A DNA stretch of 64,000 nucleotides, taken from assembly GCF_026241895.1 (NCBI RefSeq), contig NZ_JAPJIV010000016.1:95572-159571 (forward strand), in the 5' to 3' direction. The first letter of the stretch is position 1. Each line of letters opens with the position of its first letter. Below the pieces are notes generated by a model. It saw only the letters and a list, made by a program, of their open reading frames with translations, did no database searches and had not been told where the DNA came from. The position numbers were made by a program, and so were the translations under genes. The stretch is from Pseudomonas sp. RIT-562 (lineage in GTDB: Bacteria; Pseudomonadota; Gammaproteobacteria; Pseudomonadales; Pseudomonadaceae). Shown here piece by piece: positions 57,428-64,000 of the stretch.

Positions 57428-60264
57428 GCAAGGAACGCTACGGCATTCGCCGCTTCGCCCTTTTGAATACCGCCGGCTACAGCCTCGGCCTGTTCCCGCT
57501 GGAAGAGCCGCTATCGGTCTACGGCGCGAACAACCTCGGTAAATCCGCCTCGATCAACGCCCTGCAGTTCCCGATCCTGGCGCGTATGTCGGACATGAGT
57601 TTCGGCAAGTACAGCCTGGAACAGTCCCGGCGTTTCTACTTCGCCTCGGACACCAGCTATATCCTCGTGGAAGTGTCCCTGCCCCATGGCCCCCACGTTA
57701 TTGGCGTAGTCGGTCGCGGCCCGGGCGGTGGTTTTGGTCACCAGTTCTTTGCCTACGCCGGCAAACTGGACCTGGCGCATTACCAGAAAAACGACACCTG
57801 CCTGCGTCAGAAAGAGCTGTTCACCAACCTCGAGCGCGAAGGCCTGAAAGCCTACGAACTGAAGCCGGACGAACTGCGCCGCTTGCTGGTGGGTGGTCAC
57901 ACCTCGATTCCGCTGGACCTGACCCTGATTCCACTGCGCTCCACCAGTGAACAGAGCCTGAAGACTTTCCGCGCGCTGTTCATCAACCTGCTGCACATGC
58001 GCGAAATCACGGCGGCCAAGCTCAAGCAGCTGTTTCTTGATGCGTTCGAACATAGTCTGCGCTCCGGTAGCGTGGACTATATTGCGGCGTGCGAAGAAGC
58101 GTTCCGCGATGTGCGCCGCATGGAGCAGGACTACAACTCGCTGGTCACCGCCGGTCCGTTGGTCGAAGCCCTTGCGGCCGGCGTAACCCAGCGCAACATC
58201 CTGCGCGGCAAACTGCATCGCATTTCGCCACTGCTCGACTCGCTGCTGGGTACCTGGTCGGACTACGCCAGTGCCCGCAAGGAAGAGCTGACCATCCAGG
58301 CCGAGCACTACCGCAACGAACAGGACTCGCTGCAAAACGATCAGCGCGGCGGGACTCAGGAGCTGATGCGCCTGGAACGGGAAATTTCCGGCATCCAGCG
58401 CTGGCTGGGTGAGTTGTCGGTGCTGAAGAATCGCTTTGCCCTGGTCGATGACGTCAAGGTCCTCGAGCAGCAGTTGCTGGCAGCCAAGGATGCGCACGAC
58501 GAACTCGCCGGCGCGCTGGCTCAGTCGCGCCAGTTCAGTGCCGAAGACCTCGAAGAGCGTCTGCGCGACCTGGAAAAACGCCTGAAGTCGGTCAAGCAGC
58601 AGCTCGATCATGCCGACAACAACAGCTACGCCCGTCTGCGCGAGGAGTTCTCGCAACAGGACGTCGAGCGCCTGATGCGCTTGTTCAACAGCGCACTGTT
58701 CAGCCTGCCACTGGGTGAACACGGTATTGCACTGGACGAAGACGGCCAGTGGGTCAAATCCATGGAGCTGATCCTGGATGGCTTCAAGGGCGAGCGTTTC
58801 GAAGTGCCTGGCTTGTCCATCGACCTGTCACACATCGAGCCGCCGGCCCTGCAAGCCCTGGCTGACCGCGCAGCATTGCGCGACCAGAAAGAGCGTCTGG
58901 AAAAAGAACTCAAGCAACTTAAAACCCAGGCGGCCGTAGCCGCCGACCGCGCCGCGAGCAAGACGCAGACCGAAGCGCTGTACCAGCAAGTGCTGGATGC
59001 GCAAAAGGCTCTGGAAGATTTCCGTCGCGCGCAAACCCTGAGCGCCGAGGAAGGCGACAAGCTGGAACAGCTGGCCCAGATGGAAGCCGCGCAGGAGGAG
59101 TTGAAACGCTCCAGCGATGCGTTCACCGAGCGAGTCCAGCAACTGTCCGCCAAGCTGCAATTGGTCGGGCGCCAGATCGGCGACATGGAAGCCAAACAGC
59201 GCACCCTCGACGATGCCTTGCGCCGGCGTCAGCTGTTGCCTGCGGACCTGCCGTTTGGTACGCCGTTCATGGACCCGATCGACGATTCCATGGACAACCT
59301 GTTGCCACTGCTCAATGACTATCAGGACAGCTGGCAGGGACTGTTGCGCAGCGACGGGCAGATCGATGCGCTCTACGCCCAGGTGCGCCTCAAGGGCGTC
59401 GCCAAGTTCGACAGCGAAGACGACATGGAGCGGCGTCTGCAGTTGCTGATCAATGCTTACGCACATCGCACCGACGAAGCGTTGACCCTGGGCAAGGCCC
59501 GTCGCGCGGCGGTCACTGACATCGCGCGGACCCTGCGTAATATCCGCAGCGACTACGACAGCCTCGAACACCAACTGGCCCTGTTCAACCGCGAGATCAA
59601 CAAGCGTCAGGTCTCCAACCTGCAGAGCTTCCGCATCGTGCTCGCGCCGAACAAGGAAGCTTTGAAACACATCGACCAGATTATCCACAGCGCCGGCCAA
59701 TACGAAGAAGGCGAAACACTTTCCGTATTCGATCTGAGCCAGAGCGCTGACCAGGACAACAAGAACGAAGAAGCCAAGGAGTATCTGGCGCGCCTGGTTG
59801 CCGCCAATCACAACCAGCTTGGTCTCAAGGACTTGTTCGAACTGGCATTCGAGATCACCAAGGTCAACGGTCAACCGGTGATCCACACGGACATCGACGG
59901 CGCGGCGTCCAATGGCACCACCATGACCATCAAGGCGCTGACCAACATGTACTTGTTGCTGCACTTGATGGATCGCGACCAAGCCGGCCGGGTACGCCTG
60001 CCCTACTACCTCGATGAGGCGGCAGACATCGATGAGAAGAACCAGGCTGCACTGCTGGAAACCAGCCTGCAACTGGGCTTCGTGCCGATCCTGGCGAGTG
60101 TCAAACCACAGGTTTGCGCCAGTGTTGCCATCGACCTGGAAGGCGGTAGCGGGCCTAACGGGATCTACATTGACGAGGCGGACTGGAAGTACATTCGCCG
60201 CCACGACGAAGTGAAGCCTGTGATCAATGTTGCAGCGGATGAACCGGAGCTGGATGCAGTCTGA
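57424..60264 (+). CDS. mksB: Condensin SMC-like ATPase MksB
   Basis: A 946-residue SMC-type ATPase that shapes the chromosome. Walker A is GANNLGKS (34-41). Two coiled-coil arms (about 290-420 and 500-600, 680-730) flank a short hinge. Near the C-terminus the Walker B region LPYYLDEAADI (about 859-869) is present. It is much shorter than MukB (1486 aa), as is typical for MksB. No mksG/jetD nuclease gene follows, so this is the housekeeping chromosomal type and not a full Wadjet plasmid-defence operon. Confidence 0.92.
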   Translation: MSKERYGIRRFALLNTAGYSLGLFPLEEPLSVYGANNLGKSASINALQFPILARMSDMSFGKYSLEQSRRFYFASDTSYILVEVSLPHGPHVIGVVGRGPGGGFGHQFFAYAGKLDLAHYQKNDTCLRQKELFTNLEREGLKAYELKPDELRRLLVGGHTSIPLDLTLIPLRSTSEQSLKTFRALFINLLHMREITAAKLKQLFLDAFEHSLRSGSVDYIAACEEAFRDVRRMEQDYNSLVTAGPLVEALAAGVTQRNILRGKLHRISPLLDSLLGTWSDYASARKEELTIQAEHYRNEQDSLQNDQRGGTQELMRLEREISGIQRWLGELSVLKNRFALVDDVKVLEQQLLAAKDAHDELAGALAQSRQFSAEDLEERLRDLEKRLKSVKQQLDHADNNSYARLREEFSQQDVERLMRLFNSALFSLPLGEHGIALDEDGQWVKSMELILDGFKGERFEVPGLSIDLSHIEPPALQALADRAALRDQKERLEKELKQLKTQAAVAADRAASKTQTEALYQQVLDAQKALEDFRRAQTLSAEEGDKLEQLAQMEAAQEELKRSSDAFTERVQQLSAKLQLVGRQIGDMEAKQRTLDDALRRRQLLPADLPFGTPFMDPIDDSMDNLLPLLNDYQDSWQGLLRSDGQIDALYAQVRLKGVAKFDSEDDMERRLQLLINAYAHRTDEALTLGKARRAAVTDIARTLRNIRSDYDSLEHQLALFNREINKRQVSNLQSFRIVLAPNKEALKHIDQIIHSAGQYEEGETLSVFDLSQSADQDNKNEEAKEYLARLVAANHNQLGLKDLFELAFEITKVNGQPVIHTDIDGAASNGTTMTIKALTNMYLLLHLMDRDQAGRVRLPYYLDEAADIDEKNQAALLETSLQLGFVPILASVKPQVCASVAIDLEGGSGPNGIYIDEADWKYIRRHDEVKPVINVAADEPELDAV

Positions 60265-60286
60265 TCCGGTTTAATCCGAGGCAATG

Positions 60287-60322
60287 AAAAAGGCCGCGAT
60301 CCAATGGACCGCGGCCTTTTTT
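60287..60322. terminator. Bidirectional Rho-independent terminator
   Basis: Stem AAAAAGGCCGCG / CGCGGCCTTTTT around an 11-base loop, between mksB and the convergent MCE gene. Confidence 0.9.
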
Positions 60323-60338
60323 GTGGGCGATTTTCTTG

Positions 60339-62642
60339 CTACTTACCGATCGCGATCTTCGGCGCCCAGGTCAGCCATTCATCTTCGAATTTATCGAACA
60401 ACGGGAACGTCTGTTCCGCACGCGCCGCATTACCCATGCGGTCACCCTCCGGGGTCGCGAACGCGATGCCACCCTGGATCAGCGTTTCCAAGGATTCGGT
60501 GCGCATGGTCGCCCCCTTGAACAGCCCATAGTCGAATCCGAAGCCGCTTGAGTTCCAGAACCGCGTACCGCTGCGCACCAGCGGCGCGTACTTGGGTTCG
60601 ATCAGGATGTGGATCAGCACACGATCCGCTGTCTGGCCCAATTCGTACCCGGTGACTTTGCCCACCGTTACTTCACGATAGGTAACCGGTACGCCGATTT
60701 TCAACGACCCACGGCGAGCCGCACTCAACACCAGGCTCAAGCCAGGCTCGACCTTGGCTATTTCCGGTGGGGAGGACAACGCCACGAAACTCTTCTGTGG
60801 TCCCTGGCTCTTCGCCGCGGGCTGCACTTCGATGTATTGACCGGTCACGAGGGTTTCCAGGTTCGAAGTCTTGATCAGCCCCAATTCCGGCTTGACCACC
60901 CAGAATTGACTGCCGACCCGGGCGATACGCTCCGGCACCTCGGTGATGCGCGCGGTGAGCACCACTGACTGCAGGTCATCAGTAAGATCGACGTCTTCGA
61001 TCTTGCCAACATCGAGGCCCTTGAACCGTACGGGAGTACCCGTGCGCAAACCATCGGCGCGGTCGACCTTGATGGTCACGACGGTGCCTTTCTGGTTGGC
61101 CGCGTCGTGGTCGGGGAACAGACGGAACCGGGGGATGCGTTTCTGCAGCGGCGCTTTGGCTTCCGGGGTTTCGAAAGCAATCCCACCGGCCATCAGGCTT
61201 TGCAGTGACTCGCTCTTGACCTGGATACCACCGGTCAGCCCACCTGTGAGAGTCACGCCGCTGGCATTCCAGAATCGGCTCGATGCATTGACCAGGCCTT
61301 CGTATTCCTTCTCGATGTGAACACCGATTACCAGCTGCTTACGGGTTTTGGAGAACTGATAGCTCTGGACCGAACCGACCTTCACTTGCTTGTACAGAAT
61401 CGGGCTGCCGACCTCCAGCGAGCCGAGGTTTTCGGTAAACAGCACCAGGTGCAACCCGGGTGAGCGCAGATCCAGCGGCGGCGCCTTGGGCCGCGCGACG
61501 AATTCACGCTGCGGCGCAGCACCTTTGTCGCCTGGGCGAATGGCAATGTAGTTACCCTTCACCAACGCTTCCAGACCAGTGATGCCCGCGAGCGAGATCG
61601 AGGGTTTGACCACCCAGAACTGAGTACCATCGACCAGATAGTCTTCTGCCAGCGGATCGAGGGTCAATTCAGCAGTGGCCGCCGTCAGGTCAGGATCAAC
61701 CTTGAGCGCCTTCAAGTTGCCGACCTGGATTCCTTTGTACATGACCGGCGTGCGACCGGCCTGCAAACCTTCGAAGTCGCTGAGCTTGACCTTGATGCGA
61801 ATGCCGGCTGCGGCAGCGTCAAAATCTTCGTAGAGCCGGAATGGCAGACTTGGATCGGTCGGCGGACTGTCCTTGCGGTTCTCCGGGGTAGCAAAGGCAA
61901 TACCACCGGCGACGATGCTGGCCAGGGATTCGCTGCGCACTTTCACCCCGGAGAGGTTGGCGTCGATGCTGATGCCACTGGCGTTCCAGAAACGCGTGTG
62001 TTTACGCACCAGGTTGGCATAGGTGGGCTCGATGAATACCTTGAGCTCGACAGTGCTCTGATCTTCAGACAGCAGGTAGCTTTTCACCTGGCCGACCTTG
62101 ATCTGTTTGTAGAACACCGGGCTGCCACGGTTGAGTGAGCCGAGGCGATCCGCCTTGATGGTCAGGTGCAGGCCCGGCTTGGCATCAGACAGCGGTGGCT
62201 CTTCGGCCAACGCCTTGAACTTGCGCGTAGGCTCGCCTTCCCCCGGGCTGATCGCGACATAGTTACCCGATACCAAAGTCTCAAGACCAGTGATGCCAGC
62301 CAGGGTGACGCTCGGCTTGACCAGCCAGAAGCGCGTGCTGGTGCGCAGGTACTGCTCGACATCCTTGTTCATCTCGACAGTGGCAATCACGCCTTTGGAT
62401 GCGCCCTCGTCGTCGAGTTTCAGGGTCTTGACCTTGCCCACCGACATGCCTTTGTAGACTACCTCGGTCTTGTTGGCCTGAATGCCTTCGCCACTCTCAA
62501 ACCGCACCTGAACCTCGATGCCAGTTTCGTTATAGGCTCGCCAGCCGAGCCAGCCGCCGATGATCAGGGCAATCAGGGGTAATACCCAGATAGCCGACCA
62601 GTTCGAGGCCGGTCGGGTTTTAGCTGTAGGCAAATCAGTCAT
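60339..62642 (-). CDS. LetB/PqiB-like MCE lipid-transport tunnel protein
   Basis: A 767-residue periplasm-spanning protein anchored by one N-terminal helix (about 15-33). Six MCE domains follow, in three pairs: openings are seen at TGIEVQVRFE, PGLHLTIKAD, AGIRIKVKLS, PGLHLVLFTE, GTVVTIKVDR and PGLSLVLSAA. Alternate domains end in a FW-V-KP/TGLE pattern or RFWN-SG/GGIAFATPE pattern. E. coli LetB has seven MCE domains and PqiB three. Stacked rings form a lipid tunnel between the membranes. It overlaps the upstream LetA-type gene by 8 bases. Confidence 0.87.
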   Translation of the reverse strand: MTDLPTAKTRPASNWSAIWVLPLIALIIGGWLGWRAYNETGIEVQVRFESGEGIQANKTEVVYKGMSVGKVKTLKLDDEGASKGVIATVEMNKDVEQYLRTSTRFWLVKPSVTLAGITGLETLVSGNYVAISPGEGEPTRKFKALAEEPPLSDAKPGLHLTIKADRLGSLNRGSPVFYKQIKVGQVKSYLLSEDQSTVELKVFIEPTYANLVRKHTRFWNASGISIDANLSGVKVRSESLASIVAGGIAFATPENRKDSPPTDPSLPFRLYEDFDAAAAGIRIKVKLSDFEGLQAGRTPVMYKGIQVGNLKALKVDPDLTAATAELTLDPLAEDYLVDGTQFWVVKPSISLAGITGLEALVKGNYIAIRPGDKGAAPQREFVARPKAPPLDLRSPGLHLVLFTENLGSLEVGSPILYKQVKVGSVQSYQFSKTRKQLVIGVHIEKEYEGLVNASSRFWNASGVTLTGGLTGGIQVKSESLQSLMAGGIAFETPEAKAPLQKRIPRFRLFPDHDAANQKGTVVTIKVDRADGLRTGTPVRFKGLDVGKIEDVDLTDDLQSVVLTARITEVPERIARVGSQFWVVKPELGLIKTSNLETLVTGQYIEVQPAAKSQGPQKSFVALSSPPEIAKVEPGLSLVLSAARRGSLKIGVPVTYREVTVGKVTGYELGQTADRVLIHILIEPKYAPLVRSGTRFWNSSGFGFDYGLFKGATMRTESLETLIQGGIAFATPEGDRMGNAARAEQTFPLFDKFEDEWLTWAPKIAIGK

Positions 62643-63258
62643 GGTCGTCGTCCGACTCCGTGTTATCCCAAATCAGTCGGGGATCGAAAGTAACTGCGGC
62701 AAGCATCGTCAGAATCACCACACTGGCGAAGGCGATGGCGCCAAGATTGGCTTCGACGCTGGCAAGCCGTCCGAAATTCACGACCGCCACGAGGATGGCG
62801 ATCACGAAGATATCGAGCATCGACCAGCGGCCAATGAATTCGATAAAGCGATACATCAGAATGCGTTGGCGAGCCGACAGCGGCTGGCGGCGTTGTACCG
62901 AAAACAACAGCAATGCGATGCCTACCAGTTTGAAGGTAGGCACGACGATACTTGCAATGAACACCACTGCGGCAATCGGAATCATGCCGTGCTGAACCAG
63001 TTGGATCACCCCGGACATGATGGTGCTGGGATCGCCCTGCCCCAAGGAAGTAACCGTCATGATGGGCAATACATTGGCGGGGATGTACAAAATCGCGGCA
63101 GTGATCAACAGCGCCCAGGTTCGCACCAGGCTGTTCGGGCGACGTTCGTGTACCAGCGCACCACAGCGCGTGCAGACCTGTTCGTCGGTGTCAGCATCCT
63201 GCCTGTTCAACTCATGGCATTCGGTGCAAATCAGAATGCCCGCATCAATCGCCCGCAT
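62635..63258 (-). CDS. LetA/PqiA half protein 2
   Basis: A 207-residue inner-membrane protein with an N-terminal zinc ribbon (Cys11, Cys14, Cys29, Cys32) and four membrane helices. It corresponds to one half of E. coli LetA/PqiA, which are single chains with two such halves. With its neighbour it likely forms the inner-membrane lipid loader for the MCE tunnel. The ATG at 63258 is used since AGGAG is 8-9 bases upstream; the ATG two codons earlier is too close to it. The gene overlaps both neighbours. Confidence 0.84.
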   Translation of the reverse strand: MRAIDAGILICTECHELNRQDADTDEQVCTRCGALVHERRPNSLVRTWALLITAAILYIPANVLPIMTVTSLGQGDPSTIMSGVIQLVQHGMIPIAAVVFIASIVVPTFKLVGIALLLFSVQRRQPLSARQRILMYRFIEFIGRWSMLDIFVIAILVAVVNFGRLASVEANLGAIAFASVVILTMLAAVTFDPRLIWDNTESDDDHD

Positions 63259-63904
63259 GGGCATCCTCTCCTGATAGAGCCTGCCAGATCTGATGCGGTG
63301 ACATCACCACTTCCAGCCAGACCTGGACCAACAACAAACTGATGAAACATGCCAGGCCAAGCCCGACGGTAATCGCTGCCATATCTGCCAGCTTTACTAT
63401 CGCGACCAGCACACCCATGAGGTAGACCTCAAGCATGCCCCAGTCGCGTAAATGGTGATAAATTCGATATAGCAACAAGCCGTAACTGCGGCCAACATCA
63501 AAGCGGATGCTCAACAACACCGCCAGCTGGCAGAGCAATTTGAGCAGCGGAATGGCCATGCTGCACAGGAATACAACGACAGAGACGCCTTGCATGCCAG
63601 TGTCGAACAACCCTACAACCCCAGTCCAGACGGTGTCTTGTGAAGACTGCCCGAGTAGATTGAGCTCCATGATGGGTAAAAAGTTCGCCGGGATAAATAA
63701 CAGTAGAGCGGCGATCACCAGGGCGAGGCTACGCTGCACGACATTATGCCGGTGCGCGTAGAGCTCGTAGCCACAACGAGGACACAGTGCTTTCTCGCCA
63801 TGGGCGAGCTGCGGCTTGCGCATCAAGAGGTCGCACTCGTGACAGGCTACCAAGTCGCCCAGCGGTAATTCTGACAGCCCGGGGGCGTCAACCGAATCTG
63901 GCAT
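63245..63904 (-). CDS. LetA/PqiA half protein 1
   Basis: A 219-residue inner-membrane protein with zinc ribbon Cys21, Cys24, Cys41, Cys44 (CHEC...CPRC) and four membrane helices (SLALVIAALLLFIPANFLPI is the first). It is homologous to the next gene and together they equal a split LetA. The ATG at 63904 is chosen because GGAGG lies about 10 bases upstream; an ATG 11 codons earlier (63937) has a weaker site. The 96 bp after it to the window edge (63905-64000) hold the start region and no further gene that I can support. Confidence 0.84.
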   Translation of the reverse strand: MPDSVDAPGLSELPLGDLVACHECDLLMRKPQLAHGEKALCPRCGYELYAHRHNVVQRSLALVIAALLLFIPANFLPIMELNLLGQSSQDTVWTGVVGLFDTGMQGVSVVVFLCSMAIPLLKLLCQLAVLLSIRFDVGRSYGLLLYRIYHHLRDWGMLEVYLMGVLVAIVKLADMAAITVGLGLACFISLLLVQVWLEVVMSPHQIWQALSGEDAHAGD

Positions 63905-64000
63905 CAAGGCTCTGGCCTCCGAAATAGTTGGGCCCATTCTAGGGTCCTGGACTGAAAATAACTGTGCCTATTTGTGCTGCAAACAGTTGCTTTTGTTCCA

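Noticed and set aside
55459..60264. Wadjet (JetABCD) defence system
   Set aside because: Only the three condensin-like genes are present; no fourth nuclease gene follows, so a defence label is not supported.

Overview
The window is chromosomal DNA of a fluorescens-group Pseudomonas. The evidence is a GC- and GC3-rich composition, dense co-directional gene blocks, and gene neighbourhoods of the P. aeruginosa PA4640-PA4690 type (mqo, hpt/upp/uraA, hemH, phr, pagL, murI-moeB-prmC-prfA-hemA, lolB-ispE-tRNA-prs-rplY-pth-ychF, can, rimI-holD, mksFEB). REP hairpins of the GTAGGAGC type typical of fluorescent pseudomonads are scattered between genes. No phage, IS element, integrase or CRISPR array was seen; this is mostly core genome.

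Layout. 1-9.4 kb: acetyltransferase fragment, LysE exporter, hydroxyacid dehydrogenase, rsmC, a yybP-ykoY-type Mn riboswitch with a GDT1 transporter, an M48 lipoprotein, a divergent SRAP protein, acyltransferase and small conserved proteins. 9.4-16 kb: a 737-bp leader, mqo, and purine/pyrimidine salvage genes (hpt, upp, uraA). 16-27.5 kb: hemH and an SDR39U1-type gene face a long light-response block: FAD oxidoreductase, Trp-rich protein, RudS/TudS-like tRNA thiouridine desulfidase, LitR/CarH-like MerR regulator, photolyase, a 26-codon ORF, then SDR, flavoprotein, DUF1365, Cfa-like methyltransferase and DUF2878, which resemble the furan-fatty-acid (ufa) set. 27.5-33.3 kb: YkgJ, PagL and the overlapping murI-moeB-prmC-prfA-hemA operon. 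33.6-40.5 kb: TPR lipoprotein, lolB, ispE, tRNA-Gln, prs, rplY, pth, ychF. 40.5-53.5 kb: transporters, two chemoreceptors, tRNA-Met, a gamma-glutamyltransferase, flavin reductase, AtoE and carbonic anhydrase. 53.5-64 kb: rimI-holD, the MksFEB condensin, and a split LetA pair with a six-MCE LetB-like protein.

The most interesting part is 16-27.5 kb. Direct repeats of the palindromic hexamer TGTACA at exact 18-bp periodicity (12-bp spacer) precede the desulfidase-regulator-photolyase operon twice. A weaker copy lies between the divergent hemH and FAD-oxidoreductase units. This matches the direct-repeat operator described for class II LitR (PplR) regulators of P. putida. The layout predicts one light-controlled unit that joins DNA photorepair, removal of the near-UV chromophore 4-thiouridine, singlet-oxygen-quenching lipid synthesis and possibly protoporphyrin consumption. 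The membership and operator geometry are read from the sequence; the light control itself is inferred from the family.
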